A stretch of 64,000 nt of DNA from Terriglobia bacterium (lineage in GTDB: Bacteria; Acidobacteriota; Terriglobia; Bryobacterales; Bryobacteraceae): NCBI GenBank assembly GCA_020073445.1, contig JAIQFE010000008.1:1-64000 (forward strand), read 5' to 3'. Position numbers and translations under genes: made by a program. Below are positions 32,778-41,515 of the stretch, piece after piece (the stretch's first letter is position 1; each line of letters begins with the position of its first letter). The notes under the pieces are model-generated. The model saw only the letters and a list, made by a program, of their open reading frames with translations, searched no databases and had not been told where the DNA came from.

Positions 32778-34549
32778 CGCACAGGCTGAAGGCCTGTGCC
32801 ACTCAAACTGCGGTATGCGGCTTCGACAAACGTGTCCGCGTTCGCGCCATACTCCGGATCGTAATCGCGAGTAGGGCGGGCCGCCTTCACCTGCGCGAGC
32901 GTCATGCCCTTGCGGATCATATCCTGAATGCGGTCGCGAATGATGGTGACCATGTCGCGGTATTCGAGCACGTCGAACTCATCCGAGATTCGTCCGCGCC
33001 CCGGAATGATATAGGTCCCGCCTTCCTCGTGGTGCTCGGGAATGGCCAGATCCAGCAGGCGATTCAGTCCGTCGATCACTCCCTGCAGACTGCCGCCGTT
33101 GGCGAGATCGATCGCAGGATAACTGTCGGTGACGTAAATATCGCCGGCGCTGATCACATCGGAACGCCGGAAATAGACCATGGTGTCGCCGTCGGTGTGC
33201 GCGGCGGGCTGATGGAGCAACTGGATCGACTCACCGTTGAAGTACAGATCCTTGCTTCCGCCGAAATACGTGTCACCAGGCTGCGAAATGAAGGGCACCT
33301 CGGGCTTGCCGGGCGGCGGATTGACCATCCGCTGAAGCACGTTATCGTGCGCCAGGATCTTCACGATCTGCCCCTCAAGGTCGCCCGGCGTGTTGCGGAT
33401 GTTGCGCTCGTCTTCAGCTCCACCAAAACGAGCCAGCGTTTCGTTGCCTCCAGTGTGTTCGGGATGAAGGTCTGTGTTGATGATGTAGCGGAGCGGCTTG
33501 TCGGACAGCTTGCGCACCGCCGCCAGAACTTTCTCCGATAGCGCCGCCGTTCCCGTGTCCACCAGCACGATTCCCATCGAGCCTGTCTGCACGGTGATAT
33601 TGCCGCTGCGCGTGGCGATCACATAGATGTTGCCTTGCACGGGAAGGACTTCGATCTCCGCAGTCTCTGGCGGACGTGCGGGGGCCGCTCGATCGCCGCT
33701 CGCAGGCGCGGGCGGACCGCCGGGCGCTTTCAGTTTCGCCTGATATTCCGGATACATGGTCTCCGCGCCACCACGCACAGCCTGGTCGGAAACCTTGAAA
33801 TGATCCGGGAACTCCTTGAGATAAGGATTTGCGCCCGGCAGGTAGTGCGGCACATCGGTCTTCTTGAGGTTGGTGATCTCTTCCACCGGTTCGCAGGGCC
33901 ACAGCCAGGATCCCTGGTCCAACTCGTCCAACTGAAAATCCTCGGACTTGATCAGGGGTTCGGTCGTGTAGACCGGATCGGTGACCACGCTCACGTGCGT
34001 GAGAATGTTGCCGTGCCGGATGAAGTGCTCGACCATCGTGGCCAGGTCGCTCTGCACCAGCCCGTTGCGCCGGACGAAGCCCTGCTTGATGTGGGTGGTC
34101 TTGACGGTCAGGATGTCCCCCTGCCACTCGCCTGTGGAGAATCCCATGAATGTGTGCGGAGCGTACTCGGAAGGATGTGGGCGGCCGTCCATCCAGATGG
34201 TGCGAGTTTGCTCGTAGGTGCTGATGTAGTTCTTGATGGCGATGACCTGCTGCGTCTTTGGGTCTTTCTCTTCCCAAATGCGCAGGTGGTTGGGGCCGCG
34301 ATAAATGTAGGTGACGGAGTGGACGCGGCACTGCTGCTCGGGCAGCGTCATGCGGGAGGCGCTCCAGCTATCGGCGCGGAGGCGAGCGGCGTCGTTGATG
34401 GGAAGGCCCAGATAGTCGCCCAGCTCGGGGCCTTGGCCGCGTTCGGCTTGGTCCTCGTGACGCAGCGGGGTCCAGTTTCCGGCGAGGTAGGCTTGGGCGA
34501 AGGCCGAAACGCTGAACAGCGCCGACCCGATAATGGTCAGAGCACGCAT
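32774..34549 (-). CDS. MBL-fold hydrolase with long N-terminal domain
   Basis: 591 aa with a signal peptide (MRALTIIGSALFSVSAFAQ). Residues about 20-270 are a secreted domain seen in acidobacterial proteins (AGNWTPLRHED, IWMDGRPHPSE). From about 300 a metallo-beta-lactamase fold follows: VLVDTGTA, then INTDLHPEHTGGNE in place of HxHxDH, AHTDGDTMVYF and SAGDIY. The first His of the metal motif is Asp and the Asp is Glu, so metal binding may be altered. The last codons (GTGLQPVR) are written by a palindrome at 32779-32799. Confidence 0.75.
   Translation of the reverse strand: MRALTIIGSALFSVSAFAQAYLAGNWTPLRHEDQAERGQGPELGDYLGLPINDAARLRADSWSASRMTLPEQQCRVHSVTYIYRGPNHLRIWEEKDPKTQQVIAIKNYISTYEQTRTIWMDGRPHPSEYAPHTFMGFSTGEWQGDILTVKTTHIKQGFVRRNGLVQSDLATMVEHFIRHGNILTHVSVVTDPVYTTEPLIKSEDFQLDELDQGSWLWPCEPVEEITNLKKTDVPHYLPGANPYLKEFPDHFKVSDQAVRGGAETMYPEYQAKLKAPGGPPAPASGDRAAPARPPETAEIEVLPVQGNIYVIATRSGNITVQTGSMGIVLVDTGTAALSEKVLAAVRKLSDKPLRYIINTDLHPEHTGGNETLARFGGAEDERNIRNTPGDLEGQIVKILAHDNVLQRMVNPPPGKPEVPFISQPGDTYFGGSKDLYFNGESIQLLHQPAAHTDGDTMVYFRRSDVISAGDIYVTDSYPAIDLANGGSLQGVIDGLNRLLDLAIPEHHEEGGTYIIPGRGRISDEFDVLEYRDMVTIIRDRIQDMIRKGMTLAQVKAARPTRDYDPEYGANADTFVEAAYRSLSGTGLQPVR
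32779..32799. repeat. REP-like palindrome
   Basis: GCACAGGC-TGAAG-GCCTGTGC, 8-bp perfect arms. It sits in the overlap zone of two convergent genes and could act as a bidirectional terminator. It resembles the CAGGC-TGAAG-GCCTG palindromes that are dispersed in acidobacterial genomes, which is recollection and not checked. Confidence 0.55.
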
Positions 34550-34714
34550 AGCAACCTCCTGGAGAGCATATCAGAAGTCGCCGGATGTCAAAGGGTTGGC
34601 GATTAAGGGCTGGCTGAAATATGTTCTTTAAGTGTCCCCGTTCGTAGGTCAGGACAAACCGTGATAGGTCGCTGGGATAGAATGATGTCGCACGGCTGTT
34701 TCGACTTCTAAGCC

Positions 34715-35917
34715 ATGTTTCGGGCCGCTCTATTCGCTGTGGTGCTCGCCGAGAGTGTTTGGCCGCAGGCTGCAAACTCTCCTCCTGACCAGGGACTTCT
34801 AGAAAAGATTCGGACCCATATGGCCGACAATCTCCGTCGCCAGCCTAACTATACTTGCCTGGAAACCATCGAGCGCTCGCGTCGTCCAGTCGGAGGCGAG
34901 CTACAGATGCGGGACGTGTTGAGGCTGGAGGTTGCACTGATCGATGGGAAAGAGATGTTTGCCTGGCCAGGTTCCAAGGAATTCCAAGACCCCCGCACGC
35001 CGGGACTTGTCACCTTCGGCACATTTGGCACTGGGAATTTTGCCGAGCTGGCTCGGTCCGTCTTTAGTGGCGATGGTCCTGAATTCAGCTATGTTGGCCA
35101 GAGTACTCGGGGCGGCCGCATGCTGCAACGCTGGGACTTCCGCGTTTCAACCGAGCACGGCCGAATTCGTTTGAAAATCTACGATCAAGAAACCGTCATT
35201 GGGTTTAGCGGAACTTTCTATGCGGATCCGCTGACGCTGGATATAATCCAGCTCGAAATGACCGCTCCAGATGTGACTGGAGAAAGCGGGGATTCGCTGG
35301 TAATCGCAATCGACTATGTTCCGACGCGATTTGGCCAGCAAGAGTTCTCTTTCCCATCGGACAGCGATCTTCATCTAATCGCGCTCGGCCGCGACGACGA
35401 GAATCGCGTGCAGTTTGCCTCCTGCCGCGAATTCGCTGCGAAGAGCGACTTGAGATTTGGCGATGAGGTGCCGGATGCGCCGAAGGCGGAGCCTTCCGGC
35501 GTGCGTGAGGTCGAACTGCCCGCTGGTACAGCTCTGCCGCTCGCGCTACTCGATGATATTGAGCTGACGAATGCCGCGGCCGGAGATTCCGTTCGGGCCG
35601 AATTGACAGCGGATATCAAATGGCAAGGGAAGGTACTTGTGTCGAAGGGCGCGATTGCCCGAGGGCGGCTGACGCGCGTCGAGCATTACACGGAACGTGT
35701 CGTAGTCGGTCTCATGTTTCAAGACATGGAATGGCCGGGAGGGAGGGCCCCCCTGCGGTTAACATTCGTGCGCGCGCGAGGCTTGCCCTCAGTTCGTTCC
35801 GAGCGGAACCTCGTACTGAGTTTTGGCCTGGTCCCTGCCGAGGGAGCCGTGATGATGCAGCCGACGCGCAAACGCCTTAATCGTGGCATCCTCACGTCTT
35901 GGCGTACCGAACCCTAG
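34715..35917 (+). CDS. Hypothetical secreted protein (400 aa)
   Basis: The signal peptide region is MFRAALFAVVLAESVWPQA. An early NYTCLETIERSRR motif recurs in a family of acidobacterial secreted proteins of unknown function. The middle is beta-rich, and a second domain from about 255 (ELPAGTALPLALLDDIELTNA...AGDSVRAELTADIKWQGKVLVSKGA) looks like an adhesin-type or SLH-like beta domain seen in other uncharacterised proteins. No enzyme motif. Starts at ATG 34715 without a clear ribosome site. Confidence 0.65.
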   Translation: MFRAALFAVVLAESVWPQAANSPPDQGLLEKIRTHMADNLRRQPNYTCLETIERSRRPVGGELQMRDVLRLEVALIDGKEMFAWPGSKEFQDPRTPGLVTFGTFGTGNFAELARSVFSGDGPEFSYVGQSTRGGRMLQRWDFRVSTEHGRIRLKIYDQETVIGFSGTFYADPLTLDIIQLEMTAPDVTGESGDSLVIAIDYVPTRFGQQEFSFPSDSDLHLIALGRDDENRVQFASCREFAAKSDLRFGDEVPDAPKAEPSGVREVELPAGTALPLALLDDIELTNAAAGDSVRAELTADIKWQGKVLVSKGAIARGRLTRVEHYTERVVVGLMFQDMEWPGGRAPLRLTFVRARGLPSVRSERNLVLSFGLVPAEGAVMMQPTRKRLNRGILTSWRTEP

Positions 35918-36059
35918 TAAGCGTGGAGCGGTTGTTCAACGGACCTCACTAGCCTAGGTGTTCTCAGGCGTCATTCACCGGCGGAGCAACGTAGTCCGCC
36001 GAAAATCGGGCGCCTTTCGCGCGCGCCTTGCGGTACAGTCGACGTTGTGAAGGAGTGAC

Positions 36060-36515
36060 ATGCAACCCAACCCGCCCAGCCCTCCTAATCGGTACACCCC
36101 GCCGCCGCCCCGGCCTTCCAGTAACACGGGCATCGTGTTCGGCGTCCTCGCTCTGCTCGCTTTCATCTATCTGGTGGATCATGGCAGCAAAGGGGAGGCC
36201 GCAGTATTCGGCGGCGTGGACCGCCACATCTCAGCACAGGACTTCCATGAGGCACAATGTACTGCAATCTTTGGAGGGTGCAAGATCGACCTGCGGGACG
36301 CTCAGATGCAGGGCCGTGAGGCGGTCTTGGAAACGTACGCCATCTTCGGAGGCGTCGAAATCCGGGTGCCGGACGACTGGGAGGTCGTGAACCGTAACAC
36401 GACGATCTTCGGGGGTGTCAGCGACCACAGGCGTCACTCGCCCCGGGGGCCCGACACGAAGACCCTGATTCTCGATGGGGCGACTGTTTTTGGCGGGACT
36501 GAGGTTAAGAACTGA
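36060..36515 (+). CDS. LiaF-like C-terminal domain membrane protein
   Basis: 151 aa from ATG 36060 with AAGGAG upstream. A proline-rich cytoplasmic N-terminus (PNRYTPPPPRPSS) leads to one transmembrane helix (about 25-40). The beta-helical part repeats FGG: AVFGGVDRH, AIFGGCKIDL, AIFGGVEIRVP, TIFGGVSDH and TVFGGTEVKN. This is the pattern of the LiaF / cell-wall-active antibiotic response C-terminal domain, which in Firmicutes senses envelope stress. No sensor kinase is adjacent. Confidence 0.8.
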   Translation: MQPNPPSPPNRYTPPPPRPSSNTGIVFGVLALLAFIYLVDHGSKGEAAVFGGVDRHISAQDFHEAQCTAIFGGCKIDLRDAQMQGREAVLETYAIFGGVEIRVPDDWEVVNRNTTIFGGVSDHRRHSPRGPDTKTLILDGATVFGGTEVKN

Positions 36516-36519
36516 TCGT

Positions 36520-38433
36520 CTAAGCGCTGGCTTCCAGGTCGGCGGACAGGCTTTCCCACTCGGCCACGCGAGTTTCCAGCTCTTTGCGGCGCGCCGTCAC
36601 GAGCTCGTTGAGTCGCACCGTTTCTTCCACGTTCTTGAAATCGGCCAGCGCGGCTTCATGCCCCGCGATTTCGGACTCAAGCGCCGCCACCTGCTTCTCG
36701 ACCGCGGACAGCCGGTCGCGAAGCTTTTGAAGCTTCATGGGATTGACGCGTTTGCCGGATCCCGCTCCATTGCTGTCGCGGCTCGCCGCGGGAACGGGTG
36801 CCGCGACCGATCGCGCCATCGCCTCCGGGCCGCCTTGCTTGCGCCACAAATAATCCTCGTAATTTCCCGGAAAAACGTGCACATGTCCGTCTTCGATTTC
36901 GAAAATCCGCGTGGCAAGATTGTCGATGAAGTAGCGATCGTGCGAAACCAGGACCACGGTTCCGTTGTACTTGCTCAGCGCGTCGAGCAGGACGTCTTTC
37001 GCGCGCATGTCCAAGTGATTGGTCGGTTCATCGAGAAGCAGGAAATTCGACGGCGCCAGCAGCATGCGCGCCAGCGCGTAACGATTGCGCTCGCCGCCCG
37101 ACAGCACGCCGATGCGCTTGAACGCGTCGTCCTCGCTGAATAAAAAACAGCCCAGCAAGCTTCGCAACTCAGTCTGCGTCGAACTCTTTGCCGCAGTGGA
37201 CAAATCGTCGATCAGGCGAGCATTGATGTCGAGCTCCTTGTACTGATCCTGCGCGAAATAATCTGGAGTCGCGTTGTGGCCCAGCGTGTAGCTGCCTGAA
37301 CTAAGAGGTTCGGTTCCCGCAAGCAGCTTGATCAGCGTCGATTTACCCGCGCCGTTCACGCCCACCAGCGCGATACGGTAGCCGCGCTCGATGATGAAGC
37401 TCGCGCCGCTGAAGACATGCTTCGGACCGTAACTCTTGGAGACATCCTTGAACTCGGCTACGATTCGTCCGCTGGGCTTGGGCTGCGGGAAAGTGAAGTG
37501 GATGGTCTGCTCGTCGGGCGGGATCTCGATGCGCTCGATCTTTTCTAATTCTTTGATCCGGCTTTGTACTTGCTTGGCCTTGGTGGCCTGATAGCGGAAG
37601 CGGTTGATGAAGGCTTCCAGTTGCTCGATGCGCTCGCGCTGGTTGCGGTAAGCGGCTTCGAGCTGCGCCTTGCGCTCGGCTTTCTGGCTCAGATATTTCT
37701 CGTAGTTGCCGCTGTAGAAATTGACTCTCTTGTTCCAGATCTCCACCGTGCGGTTGACGGTTACGTCCAGGAAATAGCGGTCGTGCGAGATCAGTATGAC
37801 GGCGTTCGGGAAATCCGCGAGATACGATTCCAGCCAGTTGCGAGCTTCGAGATCCAGGTGATTGGTGGGCTCGTCGAGCAGCAGGAGATTCGGTTTTTCG
37901 AGCAGGAGCTTGGCCAGCGCTAGGCGCATCTGCCAGCCGCCGGAGAACTCTTCGGTACGGCGCGGCCAATCTTCCTTGCGGAAACCGAGACCGTTCAGCA
38001 CGGTGCCGACCTGCGCCTCGATCGCGTAGCCGTCGCGATTGCGGAATTCGGAATCGATGTGATGCAGGCGGTCGGATGCGGCGGCGTACTCGGGCCCGTC
38101 GGGATCCATCTCGGCCAGCTTGACGTGCAGGGTTTCCATCTCCTGCTCCATCTCGCGCAAGTCCTCAAACACGCTCATGCATTCGGCGAAGACGGTGCGG
38201 CCGGTGAGCGACAGGCCATCCTGCGGCAGATAGCCCTGGCTGATGCCTTTGGCGAAGCTGATGGTCCCGTAATCGAGCGTTTCCAGGCCGCACAGGATCT
38301 TGAGCAGCGTGGACTTGCCGGTGCCGTTCGCGCCGACCAGGCCCGTACGCTCTTTAGGCGTGATGAGCCAGTCGCAGCCTTCGAACAGGAGTTTGTGGCC
38401 GAAACGCTTGCCGGCGCCTTGCAGTTGAATCAT
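36520..38433 (-). CDS. ABC-F family ATPase
   Basis: 637 aa with two ABC domains and no membrane segments. Domain 1: GLVGANGTGKST, FSGGWQMRLALAKLLLE, LLLLDEPTNHLD. The interdomain helical linker is KAERKAQLEAAYRNQRER. Domain 2: ALVGVNGAGKST, LSGGERNRYALARMLL, LLLDEPTNHLDM. A C-terminal coiled coil follows. ABC-F proteins act on ribosomes as translation factors or confer antibiotic protection. It is closest in layout to the Uup/YheS types. It starts at ATG 38433. Confidence 0.92.
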   Translation of the reverse strand: MIQLQGAGKRFGHKLLFEGCDWLITPKERTGLVGANGTGKSTLLKILCGLETLDYGTISFAKGISQGYLPQDGLSLTGRTVFAECMSVFEDLREMEQEMETLHVKLAEMDPDGPEYAAASDRLHHIDSEFRNRDGYAIEAQVGTVLNGLGFRKEDWPRRTEEFSGGWQMRLALAKLLLEKPNLLLLDEPTNHLDLEARNWLESYLADFPNAVILISHDRYFLDVTVNRTVEIWNKRVNFYSGNYEKYLSQKAERKAQLEAAYRNQRERIEQLEAFINRFRYQATKAKQVQSRIKELEKIERIEIPPDEQTIHFTFPQPKPSGRIVAEFKDVSKSYGPKHVFSGASFIIERGYRIALVGVNGAGKSTLIKLLAGTEPLSSGSYTLGHNATPDYFAQDQYKELDINARLIDDLSTAAKSSTQTELRSLLGCFLFSEDDAFKRIGVLSGGERNRYALARMLLAPSNFLLLDEPTNHLDMRAKDVLLDALSKYNGTVVLVSHDRYFIDNLATRIFEIEDGHVHVFPGNYEDYLWRKQGGPEAMARSVAAPVPAASRDSNGAGSGKRVNPMKLQKLRDRLSAVEKQVAALESEIAGHEAALADFKNVEETVRLNELVTARRKELETRVAEWESLSADLEASA

Positions 38434-38530
38434 TCTTGCGTGGGAGTCTGATACGATCTTACCGCGAGGCGTGGAACTAGCCTCTCTCTAGCGAATACAC
38501 TCGCCGAGAAGCGCGCGTGACCGGACGATT

Positions 38531-39538
38531 CTAGTTTTCGGTCGGCGTCTTCTCAATGTGATCGATGATCAACTGATCTACCGTCGCTTTGCGAGACTCC
38601 AGCTTGAGTCCCATCGATTGCACCGCATCGGTCAGGGACGTGCCTCCCCCTCCGGGATCCGACGCGACCGCCGGATTGTTACCCTGCCCCCCGGGTCCGC
38701 CTGGAGCCCCGGCCGGAATATCCGCACCGGCGGCCCTGGCCATGGCGATGATCTCAGCCAGCCCGAGGTCCACCGTTGCATCGTAGTTGCCTTGGATCCC
38801 GGTCATGTCTACCACCTGCCGCCCGCCCGTTCCGCCCAATTGCGCAAACAACTGGGTGACCATGTCGGCAAAGCCGGTCATCGTCGTCATGCTGAACTCA
38901 AGGTGCATCGTCCGCGTGGCCGGGTCCAACTTGAACGCCATCTTGCCTTGCAGTCCCATATCGATGACCGAACTACCCGTGGTCATGTCGACTTTGACGC
39001 GCACGGGTCCGTTGGAACCGTCCATTTTCGACTCGCCTGGCTTCAGAGGCGCGCTCTCGTCGATGGCTACCGGTTTTTCGGCGGAAGCCTTCAACTTCGG
39101 CCCGCCCTTGCCGACCACCAGCGCCAACACCGGATGTTCGGCACTGGCGCGATGCGTCGTCAGCTTGAACCGCTCTTCGAGAAGCGTTTGCAGCATTTTG
39201 GGCGCATCTTCTTTTTTCGATCCCTCGGGCATCTTGGCGACGATGTCGAAATGCTCCGTGGCCATCCAGTCAGGTCCGGTGATCTGGTAGGGCTTCACCC
39301 CGTAGGCGTAGCTCATCAGCGACCTCAGATCGAGGTACAGGTATTCCGCGCGAAGGAACTCGACATTTGCTCCGATGGGCATCTTCCCACCGGCTTGCAG
39401 TGCGGCTGCGATTTTGGCCGGGTCCATCGGCGGGGACGGTTTGATGGTGGCCACCTCGAAGGCCGGCTTCGTCTGGGCGAAGGCTGCTATGGCCATTAGC
39501 GCCAGGCAGATTGTGACTTTCTTTAATATTCGTTGCAT
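38531..39538 (-). CDS. TIGR03435 (DUF3738) family secreted protein
   Basis: 335 aa with a signal peptide ending ALMAIAAFAQ. FEVATIKPSPPMDP, the ALMSYAYGVKPYQITGPDWM and FKLTTHRASAEHPVLALVVGKGGPKL segments define the Solibacter-type TIGR03435 family, which is highly expanded in Acidobacteriota and has no known function. It sits just downstream of a membrane protein and an ECF sigma factor on the same strand (gap 6 nt), suggesting a small regulated operon. Confidence 0.9.
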   Translation of the reverse strand: MQRILKKVTICLALMAIAAFAQTKPAFEVATIKPSPPMDPAKIAAALQAGGKMPIGANVEFLRAEYLYLDLRSLMSYAYGVKPYQITGPDWMATEHFDIVAKMPEGSKKEDAPKMLQTLLEERFKLTTHRASAEHPVLALVVGKGGPKLKASAEKPVAIDESAPLKPGESKMDGSNGPVRVKVDMTTGSSVIDMGLQGKMAFKLDPATRTMHLEFSMTTMTGFADMVTQLFAQLGGTGGRQVVDMTGIQGNYDATVDLGLAEIIAMARAAGADIPAGAPGGPGGQGNNPAVASDPGGGGTSLTDAVQSMGLKLESRKATVDQLIIDHIEKTPTEN

Positions 39539-39544
39539 CTCGTT

Positions 39545-40252
39545 TTAGAGTATCCTTTCTGATTTTCGCGCTATTTCCGCGGTAGGACTACCGTAATCTT
39601 CGTCCAGAGCCGCGCGCATCGATTCGAGCGCACGTTTGCGCGGCAGCACGCTTTCCTTCAATGCTTTCTTGATGGCGAAACTAGCCCAACTGGTGATGAA
39701 CATGGAGGACATGGCCATCCACACGAAACCCCATGACGTAGGATTGCCGTTCAAGCGCCCGACCTCCCAGCCGAAGAGCACTACCGCGATCGTTAGTAAG
39801 CCGTAAAACCTCGCCAACCGCGACGTGCTATGTAGGCCCACTTCGAAGTCGAGTTGCGCCATCCCCCGATCCAGTTCCTCCCGCAGCGAGGGAGCAAACA
39901 CCTGTTGTGTTCGTTCGTGCCTTTTTCGCTCGATGTACAGAGGAACCACCATGGCTACTAACGCCCCAGCGGCAACCGCGAACGCCGCGTAATCCCATGC
40001 GGACATCGGGAAGTCGCGCGCAATCTTCTTGATATACATGCTCTTCATAAAGAACGCGAAGAACACGAACCCGACGCCCACCAGCCCGACCGGCGCCACG
40101 ATGTACATGGGAATGAAGTACTGTTTGAAGAGCCGCCGCCTTGAGTGCTCGCGCTGCTGGTACAACGCCACCAGCAGCCGCGCATCTTGCATCGCGAAGA
40201 CGGGCTTATCGTTCTGCGTATCCCAGATTGCTTGCAGGTTTTCAAATTCCAT
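39545..40252 (-). CDS. Putative anti-sigma-like membrane protein (235 aa)
   Basis: MEFENLQAIWDTQNDKPVFAMQD begins a cytoplasmic region of about 40 residues, then four hydrophobic segments (about 50-70, 85-105, 145-160, 170-195). The ATG overlaps the sigma gene by 11 nt, the usual arrangement for a sigma/anti-sigma pair. No zinc anti-sigma motif (HxxxCxxC) is present, so the anti-sigma role is inference from context. Confidence 0.6.
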   Translation of the reverse strand: MEFENLQAIWDTQNDKPVFAMQDARLLVALYQQREHSRRRLFKQYFIPMYIVAPVGLVGVGFVFFAFFMKSMYIKKIARDFPMSAWDYAAFAVAAGALVAMVVPLYIERKRHERTQQVFAPSLREELDRGMAQLDFEVGLHSTSRLARFYGLLTIAVVLFGWEVGRLNGNPTSWGFVWMAMSSMFITSWASFAIKKALKESVLPRKRALESMRAALDEDYGSPTAEIARKSERIL

Positions 40253-40754
40253 TGCCAGTCTCCTCTCTGGATTTTCCAGTAAGATGCGATTTAATCCGGT
40301 TGATCTTCACTCCCACGTAGTTCTCCGTGATGCCGAGCATCGCCGCCATTTCCTTGTAGCTGAACCCGTCGAGCAGGAGCAGCGTCAGGGACCGGTCGAT
40401 TTCGTTCAGTTGCCGGATCTGCTCGTAGAGCCACTCGATCCGCGGGTCGGCGGCCGGCGAGGCTTGGAGAAATGCGGGCTCCACTCCATCCAGCGATTGC
40501 TTCCCGTCGCGATGTCTCCGCTCCTTTTGTGTCCAGGCGATGGCCGCATTCAGGGCCACCCGATAGATCCACGTGGTGGCAGCCGCGTCGCCGCGAAAGC
40601 CGGGGATCGAACGCCACACCTGGGCGGCGATCTCCTGGAACAGGTCCTCTTGATCCTGCGGCGTGAAGGCATACGCGCGCACTACCTTGAAGAACAGCCC
40701 CTGATGGTTCCTCAACCAGCCGTCGAAGACCCGCTGCTGCTCGGTTTGTCCCAT
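40242..40754 (-). CDS. ECF-type RNA polymerase sigma factor
   Basis: 170 aa with region 2 (YAFTPQDQEDLFQEIAAQVW, FRGDAAATTWIYRVALNAA) and region 4 (LNEIDRSLTLLLLDGFSYKEM, ITENYVGVKINRIKSHL). It would redirect RNA polymerase to a small regulon. Cotranscribed with a membrane protein and TIGR03435 gene. The target promoter is not known. Confidence 0.88.
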   Translation of the reverse strand: MGQTEQQRVFDGWLRNHQGLFFKVVRAYAFTPQDQEDLFQEIAAQVWRSIPGFRGDAAATTWIYRVALNAAIAWTQKERRHRDGKQSLDGVEPAFLQASPAADPRIEWLYEQIRQLNEIDRSLTLLLLDGFSYKEMAAMLGITENYVGVKINRIKSHLTGKSREETGNGI

Positions 40755-40800
40755 CCAGTCTGTTTTCTATTCTCATTAGTCACGAACCGGGGCCGAATTC

Positions 40801-41004
40801 TTACAGCGCCGGGTCTTGGTCATAGAAAATCTCTTCGATGCGCAGTCCGAAGAGGCGGGCGGCCCGGAAGGCCAGCGGCAGGCTCGGATCGAACTTGCCT
40901 GTCTCGATGGCATTGACGGTCTGCCGGGACACGTCGAGTGCGTCGGCCAGCTGGGCCTGCGTCCAGTTGCGCTCGGCGCGCAGCACCTTGAGCCGGTTCT
41001 TCAT
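40801..41004 (-). CDS. XRE-family HTH regulator (67 aa)
   Basis: A short Cro-type HTH: LKVLRAERNWTQAQLADALDV, SRQTVNAIETGKFDPS, then LPLAFRAARLFGLRIEEIF. ATG 41004 overlaps the upstream membrane protein stop as ATGA. This YozG-like type usually sits with a small integral membrane protein, as here; the function of the pair is poorly known. A 13-bp palindrome upstream of the pair (41458-41470) is a candidate operator. Confidence 0.85.
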   Translation of the reverse strand: MKNRLKVLRAERNWTQAQLADALDVSRQTVNAIETGKFDPSLPLAFRAARLFGLRIEEIFYDQDPAL

Positions 41005-41318
41005 CGGTAGCGCCACGTGCCGTACAGGTTGGATACGGCAAACGTCAGAGCCATGAGGATCACCAAGTGCGGGATGCCCGCATGGAAGGGAATCACGTGG
41101 TACGCGTCCATCACCGAAAAAGGGACGCCGGCGATCAGACCGACTCCCAACGTGATTCCCATGGAGTTTAGTTGAACCTTCCGCTGGAGCTCATCCAGTT
41201 CCGCGAGATAGTTTTTGTTGGCCAGGATCATGCCGACGCCCACGGCGAGGTTTAGACCGACCGCCAGCAGCGTGAACCCCAAGGCCTTATCCCAAAGAAA
41301 TTTCGGCCCGAATGCCAT
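41001..41318 (-). CDS. Small integral membrane protein (105 aa) paired with XRE regulator
   Basis: Starts at ATG 41318 with three hydrophobic segments (ALGFTLLAVGLNLAVGVGM, SMGITLGVGLIAGV, HLVILMALTFAVSNL). The reading frame continues open upstream and looks membrane-like (VIRLFRWNGAWAAATAL) but has no ATG, GTG or TTG before its stop, so the true protein may be longer with a frameshift. Coupled to the XRE gene by ATGA. Confidence 0.65.
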   Translation of the reverse strand: MAFGPKFLWDKALGFTLLAVGLNLAVGVGMILANKNYLAELDELQRKVQLNSMGITLGVGLIAGVPFSVMDAYHVIPFHAGIPHLVILMALTFAVSNLYGTWRYR

Positions 41319-41457
41319 CAGGGCCGTGGCTGCTGCCCACGCGCCGTTCCAGCGGAAGAGCCGTATAACGTCCGCGATTGATAGCCAGTCTCGCGTGGTT
41401 TGGATGGACTCATGATGTCATCCTTTATTGTCTTAATGTAAAGTATAGTTGACACTG

Positions 41458-41470
41458 GGAGTTTAACTCC
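41458..41470. promoter_or_regulatory. 13-bp palindrome upstream of membrane protein/XRE pair
   Basis: GGAGTT-T-AACTCC, perfect. It lies about 140 bp upstream of the membrane protein ATG, near a minus-strand TATACT (41443-41448) that could be a -10. It may be the operator of the XRE regulator. Confidence 0.35.
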
Positions 41471-41515
41471 GCCCTAGCCGTGTGTCAAGTGTTATTTACA
41501 ACCTGCGGACCGGTT

